Origin: Clostridia bacterium
Lineage (GTDB): Bacteria > Bacillota > Clostridia > Christensenellales > Aristaeellaceae
Length of the DNA stretch: 63,662 nt
Direction of reading: 5' to 3'
Assembly (NCBI GenBank): GCA_017521565.1
Contig: JAFXCE010000032.1
Coordinates: 1-63,662, forward strand
Part shown: in pieces, positions 8,783 through 16,839 of the stretch
Layout: every line of letters begins with the position of its first letter
Numbering within the stretch: the first letter of the stretch is position 1
Notes under the pieces: model-generated
Seen by the model: only the letters and a program-made list of their open reading frames with translations
Told to the model about the DNA's origin: nothing
The model's database searches: none
Position numbers and translations under genes: made by a program

Positions 8783-9229
8783 TTACGCAAGCAGCGTACC
8801 CACAAAAACGCCCAACAGCGCGCCTGCCAGAACCTGAATCGGCGTATGACCGACGAGTTCCTTAAGACGCTCCTCGTTAAACTCAAATCCATTGCCCACA
8901 AGGCCCTCGATCAAATGATTGAGCACCTCTGCATTCTTGCCAGTTGAGCGGCGAACGCCCGCAGCGTCATACATCACAACGCCGGAAAAGCAAAATGCCA
9001 GCGCAAAAACAGAAGATGAAAACCCTTCGTGGAAGCCGATCACCATCAGCATCGCACAGGTCATTGCCGAATGTGAACTGGGCATGCCGCCTGATCCCAG
9101 CATGCGGGAGCTGTCAAACCTTCCGCTGAGAATCAACGTCAGGATGACCTTCAGCCCCTGCGCAACCGCCCATGCCAGCGCGGCTGCCTGAATCACCCTG
9201 TTCCCCAGGATTTCAAACACTACACTCAC
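8783..9229 (-). CDS. Divergent PAP2 family membrane protein
   Basis: This 148-residue protein has several hydrophobic helices and the motif GMPSSHSAMTCAML, typical of the divergent PAP2 (DUF212, YuiD-like) family, plus VMYDAAGVRRSTGKNAEVLN and a GHTPIQVLAGALLG helix. Classical PAP2 enzymes remove phosphate from lipids; the divergent group keeps part of the active site and its substrate is not established. Position between ispA and dxs makes a polyprenyl-phosphate substrate attractive but unproven. The GTG start has GGGGGA seven bases upstream. Confidence 0.88.
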   Translation of the reverse strand: MSVVFEILGNRVIQAAALAWAVAQGLKVILTLILSGRFDSSRMLGSGGMPSSHSAMTCAMLMVIGFHEGFSSSVFALAFCFSGVVMYDAAGVRRSTGKNAEVLNHLIEGLVGNGFEFNEERLKELVGHTPIQVLAGALLGVFVGTLLA

Positions 9230-9276
9230 GTGTGATCCCCCTATTATTCTTTCGGAGTGTGTTCACAGTGCGCTCA

Positions 9277-10188
9277 TCAGCTCTTGCGCATGCGCATCTG
9301 ATCGGCAAATCCGCGCATGAACCACGCGCGTTCACCAAAGCAGCTGATTGCTTCCTCCGCCTCGTCCCACAGACGGGCAGAACGTTCCTTTGCAGCCTCC
9401 ACGCCCACAAGCGCAGGCCACGTCATTTTTCCCCGCTGGGCATCCATACCGGTCTGCTTGCCCAGAAGCGCAGCGTCGCCCTCTACATCCAACAGATCAT
9501 CATCGATCTGGAACGCAATGCCCACGCACCAGCCAAAGCGCTCAAGAGCAGCAATCTGCTCCTCGCTGGCGCCGGCGATATATGCAGCCGCCAGCAGCGG
9601 CGCCGTCAGAAGATCCGCCGTCTTATGCGTGTGGATGTAGGCAAGCCTGTCCGCATCCGGCGCCATATGCTCGCTGGAAAGGTCGATGCTCTGACCCGCA
9701 ATCATGCCGCATACGCCCGCGCGGTTGGCAATTGCCTTTGCAGCGCGCATGTGTCCTTCAAGATTATGCGGATAATCCACAGCATTGGCAAGCAGGGACT
9801 CATATGCGTAGTTGAGAAGGCCATCGCCGGCCAGAATCGCCGGACCTACGCCATAGACTTTATGGTTTGTCAGCCTGCCACGGCGATAATCATCGTCGTC
9901 CATGCCCGGCAGATCATCATGGATCAGCGAATAGGTATGGACCATCTCCAGCGCAGCAGCAGGAACCTTCGCCTGCTCGATATCACCGCCCAGCATCTCA
10001 CAGCAGGCCAGCAGCAGAACAGGACGGATGCGTTTCCCGCCGGCAAGCAGGCTGTAACGCATGGATTCGCACAAAAGCTTCGGCATTGCGCCTTCTTTGG
10101 AGAAAACCTCCTCCGTCTGAGGCATCAGCTTTTCAATCGTTTCTTCGATCATGCCGACATAGTGGCTGTATTGCTCATGATATCCCAT
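9277..10188 (-). CDS. ispA: Polyprenyl (farnesyl/geranylgeranyl) diphosphate synthase
   Basis: This short-chain trans-prenyltransferase has the first aspartate-rich motif DDLPGMDDDDYRRG (about residues 80-93) and the second QIDDDLLD (about 230). The substrate-binding GGKRIRPVLLLA comes near residue 52 and SLIHDDLP in the region that sets chain length. It elongates dimethylallyl diphosphate with isopentenyl diphosphate made by the dxs pathway. I prefer the ATG at 10188 (MGYHEQYSHYVG), nine bases after GGAGG, over that at 10194, which is only three bases away. It follows xseB in the same unit, a conserved neighbour pair. Confidence 0.94.
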   Translation of the reverse strand: MGYHEQYSHYVGMIEETIEKLMPQTEEVFSKEGAMPKLLCESMRYSLLAGGKRIRPVLLLACCEMLGGDIEQAKVPAAALEMVHTYSLIHDDLPGMDDDDYRRGRLTNHKVYGVGPAILAGDGLLNYAYESLLANAVDYPHNLEGHMRAAKAIANRAGVCGMIAGQSIDLSSEHMAPDADRLAYIHTHKTADLLTAPLLAAAYIAGASEEQIAALERFGWCVGIAFQIDDDLLDVEGDAALLGKQTGMDAQRGKMTWPALVGVEAAKERSARLWDEAEEAISCFGERAWFMRGFADQMRMRKS

Positions 10189-10224
10189 TTTCATGCTCCT
10201 CCATCACGCACAAGCGCGCTTTGC

Positions 10225-10461
10225 TCAGTCGTTCTCTCTTTCCCCAAACGGTTCAATTTCTCCGGTATCCGGATCGATCATCTCAATCCGTTTCTGCTGA
10301 GCAGAAAGCTGGCTTTCCAGTTCTTTGGCAAGCATTTTGCCCTGCTCATACAGCGCAATCGCCTCATCAAGCGGCAGTTCGCTTCCACTCAGCCGATCGA
10401 CCAGCGCTTCAAGCTCCTGCATACCCGTTTCAAAGGTCATCTTTTTCCTTTTGGCTGCCAT
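10225..10461 (-). CDS. xseB: Exodeoxyribonuclease VII small subunit
   Basis: This 78-residue helical protein has the family core MTFETGMQELEALVDRLSG followed by LPLDEAIALYEQGKML. It binds XseA to form exonuclease VII, which degrades single-stranded DNA in either direction. It starts two bases after the xseA stop, so the two are almost certainly co-translated. Confidence 0.95.
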   Translation of the reverse strand: MAAKRKKMTFETGMQELEALVDRLSGSELPLDEAIALYEQGKMLAKELESQLSAQQKRIEMIDPDTGEIEPFGEREND

Positions 10462-10463
10462 GA

Positions 10464-11684
10464 TTAAGCCTCCTGTGAATCCAGCACCGCAGCACGCGTC
10501 TCGCCATCGGCGAAGCGGAGTCTCACGCGGTCACCAGCATGCAGCATCGCGCTTGAAACGACCGGCATTCCCTCCCGGGTGACAATCGCATAACCGCGCG
10601 ACAGCACACGATAGGGACTAAGCATCTCCAGCTCGCGCATGCGCTGAGAAAGACGCGTTCTTTCCGAATTCAGGCGCAGCGCTATCTGCCGGTCCAGCGC
10701 AGCGCAGGCAAACCCAAGCCGCGTTTTCTCCTGCTTCAGTCTGTTTGACGGCCTGCACGCTGAAAGCCGCGCCCTGATCATCTGAAGCCGATTCTGCCTG
10801 CCGGCAATCTGCGCAAGCATTCCTACCCGCAGCGCTCTATTCAGCGTTTCAAGCTGTGCATCCAGCTCATCGCGCAGCGGCACAGCGCATTCCGCAGCAG
10901 CAGACGGCGTCGGAACGCGCAAATCTGCTGCAAGATCGCAGAGTGTAACGTCTGTTTCATGCCCAACTGCTGACACGACGGGCTTACTGCATGCAGCAAC
11001 AGCACGGACGACCATTTCTTCATTAAATGTCCAAAGATCTTCTATAGAGCCGCCGCCGCGCGCCACGATAATCACGCTGACGCTGTCGATGCTTTCAAGC
11101 AATCGGATCGCGTGTACGACCTCCTGCGCAGCGCCAACACCCTGCACACGAACCGGACACAGCAGAATCCGCACCTGCGGATCCCGACGCTGCGACACGT
11201 TCAAAATGTCATGGATCACCGCGCCCGTCGGAGATGAGACCACGCCGATCGTATCCGGGACAAGCGGAATACTCCGTTTTCTTTCGGGCGCAAAAATGCC
11301 CTCACAAGCAAGCTGCTGCTTAAGCGCCATCAAGCGCTCATACAAAGCGCCTACACCATCTGCACGAAGCTGACTGGCGTAGAACTGCATTTGTCCGCCT
11401 TTGACATACACACCGGCGCTGCCGCAGACAACAGCGCGCATGCCTTCAAAAGGCTCCACCTGAAGCCGCTCGGCATCCGACGCGTACATCACACACTGAA
11501 TAGACGCATGCTCGTCTTTGAGCGTAAAAAACAACGTCCCACTCTGATGAAACTTCAAATTGCTGATCTCGCCCTTCAGTTCGACACTGTGCAGCATCGG
11601 ATCGAGCTGAAACATCCTGCGAATGTATTCGCACAACTGAGAGACGGTCAGGGTCAGTTTAGCAGCCACAGCGTTCGGCCGCAT
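10464..11684 (-). CDS. xseA: Exodeoxyribonuclease VII large subunit
   Basis: An N-terminal OB fold (about 1-100: [37 protein letters not shown]) is followed by the nuclease core with [33 protein letters not shown] and [17 protein letters not shown], all hallmark XseA segments. The coiled-coil region and a C-terminal [12 protein letters not shown] complete it. The start is uncertain: the ATG at 11684 ([10 protein letters not shown]) overlaps the end of folD by 26 bases, while a GTG five codons later overlaps by 11. Neither has a strong ribosome binding site, which suggests translational coupling. Confidence 0.94.
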   Translation of the reverse strand: MRPNAVAAKLTLTVSQLCEYIRRMFQLDPMLHSVELKGEISNLKFHQSGTLFFTLKDEHASIQCVMYASDAERLQVEPFEGMRAVVCGSAGVYVKGGQMQFYASQLRADGVGALYERLMALKQQLACEGIFAPERKRSIPLVPDTIGVVSSPTGAVIHDILNVSQRRDPQVRILLCPVRVQGVGAAQEVVHAIRLLESIDSVSVIIVARGGGSIEDLWTFNEEMVVRAVAACSKPVVSAVGHETDVTLCDLAADLRVPTPSAAAECAVPLRDELDAQLETLNRALRVGMLAQIAGRQNRLQMIRARLSACRPSNRLKQEKTRLGFACAALDRQIALRLNSERTRLSQRMRELEMLSPYRVLSRGYAIVTREGMPVVSSAMLHAGDRVRLRFADGETRAAVLDSQEA

Positions 11685-12507
11685 CCAGCGTATTGGCGAG
11701 TAGCAGCGCAATCGTCATCTGGCCAACGCCGCCCGGAACCGGTGTGATATACCCTGCCTTTTCAGACACAGCAGCATAATCCACGTCGCCAACAATCTGT
11801 CCATCCACACGATTAATGCCCACGTCGATGACCGTCGCCCCGGGCTTGACCATATCCGCCGTCACAAAACCCGCTCGTCCAACCGCGGCGACGAGAATAT
11901 CCGCCTGACGCGTCAGTTCCGCCAGATTTTGCGTGCGGGAATGGCAGATCGTCACAGTCGCATTCGCAGCAAGCAGCAGCATGGCCATCGGCTTGCCGAC
12001 AATGTTGCTTCGGCCAATCACAACAGCATGCTTCCCCGCGATCGAAATATCATACGCTTTAAGCAGCTCCATCACGCCAAGCGGTGTGCATGGCACAAAA
12101 CCGGGCTGACCATTCATCAGCCTGCCGGAATTCATCGCATGAAATCCATCGACATCCTTGTCAGGATCAATCAGTCGAAGCACGCGCGCCTCGTCAAGGT
12201 GCTTAGGCAGCGGGAGCTGGACGAGAATACCGTGAACAGAGGCATCTTTGTTCAGCGCGCTCACTGTCTCCTCAAGCGTCTCCTGCGTACAATCCTGCGC
12301 AAGGCGAATCACAGTGGAACGGATTCCAGCCTTGATGCAGGCATTTTCCTTGTTGCGGACATAGACCTGACTGGCAGGATTCTCACCCACGAGCACCACC
12401 GCCAGATGCGGCACAATACCGCGCGCGATCATCTCCTGCGTGCGCGCAGCAATCCCTTCTTTATATGCTTTAGCCACAGCGCGGCCGTCAATGATCACAG
12501 CAGCCAT
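11659..12507 (-). CDS. folD: Bifunctional methylenetetrahydrofolate dehydrogenase/cyclohydrolase FolD
   Basis: This enzyme interconverts methylene-, methenyl- and formyl-tetrahydrofolate. The catalytic lysine lies in [13 protein letters not shown] (about residue 55). Further hallmarks are [13 protein letters not shown], the NADP-binding [14 protein letters not shown] and the C-terminal [14 protein letters not shown]. The ATG at 12507 follows GGGAGG; a longer open frame adds seven codons without a site. The length of 282 residues is normal. It sits in the sporulation-isoprenoid block between an M22 protein and xseA, as in many Clostridia. Confidence 0.97.
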   Translation of the reverse strand: MAAVIIDGRAVAKAYKEGIAARTQEMIARGIVPHLAVVLVGENPASQVYVRNKENACIKAGIRSTVIRLAQDCTQETLEETVSALNKDASVHGILVQLPLPKHLDEARVLRLIDPDKDVDGFHAMNSGRLMNGQPGFVPCTPLGVMELLKAYDISIAGKHAVVIGRSNIVGKPMAMLLLAANATVTICHSRTQNLAELTRQADILVAAVGRAGFVTADMVKPGATVIDVGINRVDGQIVGDVDYAAVSEKAGYITPVPGGVGQMTIALLLANTLDAAERCGC

Positions 12508-12524
12508 GATTCGCTTCCTCCCAT

Positions 12525-13517
12525 TCAATCGCTGATCTGTTCAGCATTTTCATCTCTCTTCTTAGCTTGCCTGAGCATCTGCGCGCCCATGAGGGCGACA
12601 CCCACGGCATTGTCCCCGGACAGTTCCGGCCGGGCAAAGCAGAGTCGGCAATCCAACCTGCGCTTTTTCGCACGCTTGATCAGCATATCGCGCAGGAGCG
12701 TGGACGACGCAACCCCGCCTGCCAGCAGTGCCTGACGTGCGCCAGTTTGCTCGCAGGCATTCTCAATCATTCGTTCAATCGTCCTGCAAAGGAAATCAAA
12801 TACCTCGACGGCGATCTCCTCATGGGACATCTCGCCCGCTTCAAGCCATTTGACAATTTTGTTTTCCGCGCCGGACATATTGCAGTCAACACCCTTGATC
12901 GAAACGCCAAGCAGTCCTTTGGCCGGCGCATGTGCAATGCCACTCTGCGCAAGCTTCTCAAGCGCAGGGCCAGCCGGGAAAGGCAAATGCATATAGACGC
13001 CTGTACGGTCGACCAGCTGACCGGCATGCAGATCAAGACTGCCGCCCAGCAGCGTCAGTTTACCATGATCAGACAGCAGAATCTCTGTCGTTCCGCCGGA
13101 AAGATGCAGCGCAAGAAAGGGCATAGCAGACTCTATGCCCGCGCCCACCATCGCCGCACGAACATGCCCCTCCTGATGACTGGCAGGATAAAAAGGCACG
13201 CGCAGCAATGCTGCCGCTGCGCGCGCCTGACTTTCACCTGCTTTAAACACGGGCATATACGAATCCTCTGCCGGCCGCGGACGCGTGCTGGCACAGACAG
13301 CAGCAATCTGCGCATCCTGTGCCTTGCTCATCACATCGTCGATCATCTCCGGCAGATTCCTGACATGCTGAAACAGGCCCTGCGACTGCATCAGGCCTCG
13401 TTCTCCATCTTCAACCGTCAGCAAGCGGCGGGAAGAGGCGATCAACCTGCCGGAAACGGATACCAATGCTGCCGAGGTGGTGTAGCAGCTGGTATCAATG
13501 CCTAGCACCGCTTTCAT
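12525..13517 (-). CDS. TsaD/Kae1-like (peptidase M22) paralogue
   Basis: This 330-residue ASKHA-fold protein starts [15 protein letters not shown], resembling but not matching the GIETSCDET start of true TsaD. It has the metal-site histidines in [11 protein letters not shown] (about 112-117), [12 protein letters not shown], and the late [13 protein letters not shown] segment with [15 protein letters not shown]. TsaD makes the t6A modification in tRNA; this branch is a second copy found in firmicutes next to nusB and folD, and its substrate is unknown. The start ATGA overlaps the nusB stop by four bases, so translation is coupled. Confidence 0.85.
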   Translation of the reverse strand: MKAVLGIDTSCYTTSAALVSVSGRLIASSRRLLTVEDGERGLMQSQGLFQHVRNLPEMIDDVMSKAQDAQIAAVCASTRPRPAEDSYMPVFKAGESQARAAAALLRVPFYPASHQEGHVRAAMVGAGIESAMPFLALHLSGGTTEILLSDHGKLTLLGGSLDLHAGQLVDRTGVYMHLPFPAGPALEKLAQSGIAHAPAKGLLGVSIKGVDCNMSGAENKIVKWLEAGEMSHEEIAVEVFDFLCRTIERMIENACEQTGARQALLAGGVASSTLLRDMLIKRAKKRRLDCRLCFARPELSGDNAVGVALMGAQMLRQAKKRDENAEQISD

Positions 13518-13918
13518 GCTTTTGCTGCCAGCTTTCTGCTGATGGTTCCCAGCACGCCGTTGACAAACGAGCAGGAATTCTCATTAGAATACTTGCGCGT
13601 CAGTTCAACCGCTTCATTGATGGAAACAGCCACCGGGAGACCGGCATACTTCATTTCAAAGACAGAAAGGCGCAGAATCGCCAGATCCACGCGGGAAAGA
13701 CGCGCGATCGTCCAGCCGCGAAGGCAGGCAGCAATCTCGCTATCCAGATCTGCAGCGTGTTCTTTCACGCCGGAAACGACCATATCAATATACTGTCTGT
13801 CATTATCAACCGGTTCATAGTCAATCAGATCAACGAGGGTTTCCGTTTCCCCTTCGCCTCCGAAAAGCTGCTCAAATACCAGCTGCATTGCAGCCTCTCG
13901 CGCAATAGGACGTGCCAT
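13514..13918 (-). CDS. nusB: Transcription antitermination factor NusB
   Basis: This 134-residue all-helical protein has the family features ARPIAREAAMQLVFEQLF, a central LRGWTIARLSRVDLAILRLSVFEM and a C-terminal VSINEAVELTRKYSNENSCSFVNGVLG segment, here quoted in parts. With NusE it binds boxA RNA and supports rRNA antitermination. It sits 56 bp after the DUF2273 gene and overlaps the M22 gene by four bases. Confidence 0.96.
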   Translation of the reverse strand: MARPIAREAAMQLVFEQLFGGEGETETLVDLIDYEPVDNDRQYIDMVVSGVKEHAADLDSEIAACLRGWTIARLSRVDLAILRLSVFEMKYAGLPVAVSINEAVELTRKYSNENSCSFVNGVLGTISRKLAAKA

Positions 13919-13974
13919 TTTTCTTTAGCTCCGATCAATAGAATTTGAGAAATACGTTATTGCAGTTCAGACGC

Positions 13975-14202
13975 TCAATCCTCGCGGTGCAGCGCGCCAA
14001 GTACCCTGCGGATGAATCCGCCCTTATCCTTCACGCCGCCGACAAACGCGCCGACCAGACAGAATACGCCGATCAGCAGCGTCTTGCCTACGCCAAGCGT
14101 CAAACAGAGGATAGCAAAGACAAAGCCAATCGCAATGCCAAACACCGTGCAGGGCATTGTGCCGGGCGTAAACATCTGGCTAAAAAAACTCTTCTTATCC
14201 AT
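13975..14202 (-). CDS. DUF2273 small membrane protein
   Basis: The 75 residues hold two hydrophobic helices (TVFGIAIGFVFAILCLTLG and KTLLIGVFCLVGAFVGG) flanked by lysines and arginines. Its place four bases after amaP and downstream of asp23 is the usual context of DUF2273. The role is probably in the Asp23 envelope-stress complex, but I know of no defined activity. Confidence 0.8.
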   Translation of the reverse strand: MDKKSFFSQMFTPGTMPCTVFGIAIGFVFAILCLTLGVGKTLLIGVFCLVGAFVGGVKDKGGFIRRVLGALHRED

Positions 14203-14206
14203 ACGA

Positions 14207-15019
14207 TTATTCGCTCACTTCGTCAGTCTTTTCGGGTTCCTCGGTTTCATCCTGTGCGGCTTCTTCCGCCTCACAGGTTTCCGCCGGCTCCTCGGCCGTT
14301 TCAGCTTCCTGTGCAGCTTCTGCCACAGCTTCCTCGGCCATAATCTCCTCAGAAGCGGTCTCCTCGGCAGCCTCTGCCAGTTCTTCCTGCGGCTCGTCCT
14401 TCAGGTCGGAGAGATCCGCATCCTTTTCGAGTACAGAAGCCGGAATCGCATACGGAGAAAGCGCAGTTTCTGCATTGGCCGGAATCGTTCCGTCGACAAA
14501 GACGCGCACTTCCTGCACAACCACGCCAGAGCAGGCCTCAAGGTAGCGCTTGATCTGCTTTTGCAGTGCAGAGATCGCCAGCGGCATGCTGATATCAGAC
14601 TGGAGAGTGATATGGGCATCCACGCACACGGTCTCCTCGTCGCTGAAGAGCGAAGACGAGACCACCTTGAGCTCCGGATGCTGATTCAGGCAGCGCTGCA
14701 CAAGCGCCTCCAGCGCCTTGACAGAGATGCGAACCATGCCATTTTCATTCTGCTGATAGGCAAAGCTGCTGGAGCGCTTCTTCTTAGCCGGCAGCAGAAT
14801 CGCAAACAGGCGCAGGGCAACCAGCACCAGCACGATGGCCGCTGCAGCCAGCGCTGCCTGCTCTTTCACGGAGACGCCGTCAGAGATGCGCGCAAGGAGC
14901 GCTGTCACAGGGTCCACCGTGACCACGCCAAGCAGCAGCGCAGCCGGAACCGCAGCAACGCAAAGGCCGCAAACGCCGCAAAGGAAAATCCAAATTCTGT
15001 CTCTAACAGGGTGCTTCAT
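14207..15019 (-). CDS. amaP: Alkaline shock response membrane anchor AmaP, with acidic tail
   Basis: Two N-terminal helices (about 9-33 and 53-76) are followed by a beta-alpha domain resembling Asp23 (NGMVRISVKALEALVQRCL, VDAHITLQSDISMPLAI, VQEVRVFVDGTIP; about 90-180). In staphylococci AmaP anchors Asp23 to the membrane. Unusually, the last ~85 residues are an Ala/Glu-rich, strongly acidic low-complexity tail (EEAVAEAAQEAETAEEP). Typical AmaP proteins stop soon after the domain. It is 54 bp downstream of asp23. Confidence 0.85.
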   Translation of the reverse strand: MKHPVRDRIWIFLCGVCGLCVAAVPAALLLGVVTVDPVTALLARISDGVSVKEQAALAAAAIVLVLVALRLFAILLPAKKKRSSSFAYQQNENGMVRISVKALEALVQRCLNQHPELKVVSSSLFSDEETVCVDAHITLQSDISMPLAISALQKQIKRYLEACSGVVVQEVRVFVDGTIPANAETALSPYAIPASVLEKDADLSDLKDEPQEELAEAAEETASEEIMAEEAVAEAAQEAETAEEPAETCEAEEAAQDETEEPEKTDEVSE

Positions 15020-15073
15020 TGCTCGTCTCCTCCTTGATTAACCCGGCAGCTGCGCTGCGGACGGTTTCTGTTG

Positions 15074-15634
15074 TTATTCTTCTTCCGTCTCTTCGTCGAG
15101 TTCTTCGTCCTCGTCGTCAAGATCGTCGTCTTCCACCAGCTCAACCGGCGCGTTCTCCACCGGCTGCTCAGACGCAGTCTCCTCGCCGGCGCGCTCCTCT
15201 TCCGCGTCTTCCACGGACATGGCGACATTCTGGCTGAGCTGCATCTCCTGGTTTTCCTTTTCAAAGCTTACGCCCACGACATGCAGGTCGACCTTCTCCA
15301 CGGACAGACCGGTCATGGATTCGATCGACTTGCGCACATTCTCCTGAACGTTGCGGCCAACCTTCTGGATCGGCATGCCATAATCGACGTTCACGCTGAT
15401 ATCCACGTTGACATTCTCGCCCTTCATATCCACGCGCACGCCGCGCACGTTGCTTCTGGAGGACTTACCCTTGCCGAATACGCCGGAAATCGTAGAATTG
15501 GAACCCACGATGCCGGAAATACCGTCAACCTCCGTCGTAGCGACATTCACAATCGTCGCGATGACTTCATTCGCGTATGTGATCTGGCCATTATCCTGGC
15601 CCTTTTCCATATCAATGGTCATATTTTCGTTCAT
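15074..15634 (-). CDS. Asp23/Gls24 family envelope stress protein, with acidic tail
   Basis: The core (about 15-120) has the Asp23 pattern: QITYANEVIATIVNVATTEVDG, DISVNVDYGMPI, VGRNVQENVRKSIESMTG and VEKVDLHVVGVSFE, quoted in parts. Asp23 proteins form a membrane-associated layer held by AmaP and respond to cell-wall stress. The last ~50 residues are highly acidic (VEDDDLDDEDEELDEETEEE), matching the acidic tail on AmaP next door. A promoter with -10 TATACT precedes it, and GGGAGG lies before the ATG. Confidence 0.92.
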   Translation of the reverse strand: MNENMTIDMEKGQDNGQITYANEVIATIVNVATTEVDGISGIVGSNSTISGVFGKGKSSRSNVRGVRVDMKGENVNVDISVNVDYGMPIQKVGRNVQENVRKSIESMTGLSVEKVDLHVVGVSFEKENQEMQLSQNVAMSVEDAEEERAGEETASEQPVENAPVELVEDDDLDDEDEELDEETEEE

Positions 15635-15664
15635 GTAAAGAACACCTCCCTATGGATACACATA

Positions 15665-15693
15665 AGTATATCAGATTTTTCTCCCTTACACAA
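15665..15693 (-). promoter_or_regulatory. Probable promoter of the asp23-amaP-DUF2273 unit
   Basis: Reading leftward, TTGTGT (15688-15693) and TATACT (15665-15670) are 17 bp apart. The -35 is weak (three of six) but the -10 is good. The site begins just past the spoIIIAH stop, so the envelope-stress genes can be transcribed independently of the sporulation operon. Confidence 0.5.
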
Positions 15694-15697
15694 TCTC

Positions 15698-16222
15698 TCA
15701 TTCATTTTTTGGCAGAATGATTTTCACGCATTCAACCGGAAGCTGCGCTTCATCCGCCGCCGCCGCAATCAGTTTTACACGCTCCGACGAATCCGATGCA
15801 TACTGCCACGGTGCAACAATGGTCATTTTGTCCTCACCGCAGATGACATTCACCTGCGGATATCCCATATAGGAAAGCGCCGCTTTCGTACGCGCTTCCC
15901 TTTCCATTCTTTCGCTCAGCTGCATTTTCTGCGCAAGCGCCTGAGCAACAAGCTCGGCAGACGCATCCTGGTTGGCAATCACACTGTCGAGCATGGCAAT
16001 TTCCCTCTCGCGCTCGCGCCCAAGCCGAACGCTTACATCCTCCATCGCCTCCTCTGAAATCTCCCATGCGCTAAGGACTTCATACACCACCGGTACGCTG
16101 ACCGACTGCACAGCCTCCTGCTGCGCCCCGGCATAACCGCAGACAGCCAGCATCGTCAGAAGCAGCACACTTTCAGCCGCTCGAATACACGAATACGTCC
16201 TTCTTTTTCCGAATGAAGTCAT
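15698..16222 (-). CDS. spoIIIAH: Stage III sporulation protein AH
   Basis: The 174-residue chain has one N-terminal helix (about 14-33), a heptad-rich segment with GREREREIAMLDSVIANQDAS and LVAQALAQKMQLSERME, and a C-terminal ring-forming domain (YPQVNVICGEDKMTIVAP, ECVKIILPKNE). SpoIIIAH of the mother cell binds forespore SpoIIQ to form the channel across the two membranes. The ATG at 16222 follows GGGAGGGGAG and begins one base after the spoIIIAG stop. It is somewhat shorter than the B. subtilis protein (about 218). Confidence 0.88.
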   Translation of the reverse strand: MTSFGKRRTYSCIRAAESVLLLTMLAVCGYAGAQQEAVQSVSVPVVYEVLSAWEISEEAMEDVSVRLGREREREIAMLDSVIANQDASAELVAQALAQKMQLSERMEREARTKAALSYMGYPQVNVICGEDKMTIVAPWQYASDSSERVKLIAAAADEAQLPVECVKIILPKNE

Positions 16223-16223
16223 G

Positions 16224-16601
16224 TTACTCCCCTCCCGCAACAACGCTCACCGCAGAAACCGGCAGACCGAGCAGGGCGCAAAGCGCCTCCTGCAATTGAA
16301 TCTGGACCCATGGGTCACTTGCCCCCTGTGCCACCACAACCGCGCCGCAGGGCACGTCTGCTCCCGTAGAGGCGGACGCAAGACTGTTTTGCCGCGGCGC
16401 TTCCCGCATTCTGATGACCACCTGCACCTTTCCCGCGCCGCTGACAGCTGCAAGCGCTTCCTCTGTGCGCTTTTCCAGCGCCGTTCTCGAATCTCCCTTC
16501 TGCGCAAAGCCCATGCCAAGCAGCAAAAGCGCCAGCACAATCAGTGCCTGCGGGGTCAGCGCCGCCCGCAGCCTCAAAAGGAGATCCCTCAATCGCTTCA
16601 C
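16224..16601 (-). CDS. spoIIIAG: Stage III sporulation protein AG (short form)
   Basis: A basic N terminus and one helix (PQALIVLALLLLGMGFA, about 17-34) are followed by the family segment TRTEEALAAVSGAGKVQVVIRM (family sense: LaaVkGaGkVkVmi), here split as EEALAAVSGAGKVQVVIRM, and by VVAQGASDPWVQIQLQEAL and PVSAVSVVAGGE. In B. subtilis AG forms a large ring in the feeding channel. At 125 residues it is much shorter than the usual ~200, having lost most of the linker and loop insertions. The GTG start lies ten bases after spoIIIAF. Confidence 0.88.
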   Translation of the reverse strand: MKRLRDLLLRLRAALTPQALIVLALLLLGMGFAQKGDSRTALEKRTEEALAAVSGAGKVQVVIRMREAPRQNSLASASTGADVPCGAVVVAQGASDPWVQIQLQEALCALLGLPVSAVSVVAGGE

Positions 16602-16611
16602 CTTCTATCCT

Positions 16612-16818
16612 CTATTTCATCAGAATATCAAAGATCTGCATCAGATCCCCGGAATCCATCGCCTGCCCTGACAGCGTATTCGCGCCGGACAACACAAGAT
16701 GCAGCATCAGCAGCCCGCCGATCAGGCGCAGACTGTCCCTTGCCTCTTCCGGTGCAGCCATCTGCATCAGAGAACACATGGCACACAGCGCGCAGAGCCT
16801 CGCAATGATTGAAACCAC
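16612..16818 (-). CDS. spoIIIAF: SpoIIIAF-like minimal membrane protein, 68 aa
   Basis: The frame encodes two hydrophobic helices (SIIARLCALCAMCSLMQMAA and LRLIGGLLMLHLVLSGA) separated by a short EEARDS turn. This matches the N-terminal half of SpoIIIAF, which starts with two helices. The soluble ring-building C-terminal domain (over 100 residues in typical AF) is missing, and the frame ends at DLMQIFDILMK. Position between AE (21 bp) and AG (10 bp) is exactly that of AF. I infer a reduced AF; a coincidental small protein is possible. Confidence 0.7.
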   Translation of the reverse strand: MVSIIARLCALCAMCSLMQMAAPEEARDSLRLIGGLLMLHLVLSGANTLSGQAMDSGDLMQIFDILMK

Positions 16819-16839
16819 CCGCAGCCTCCTGCTCTCTTC

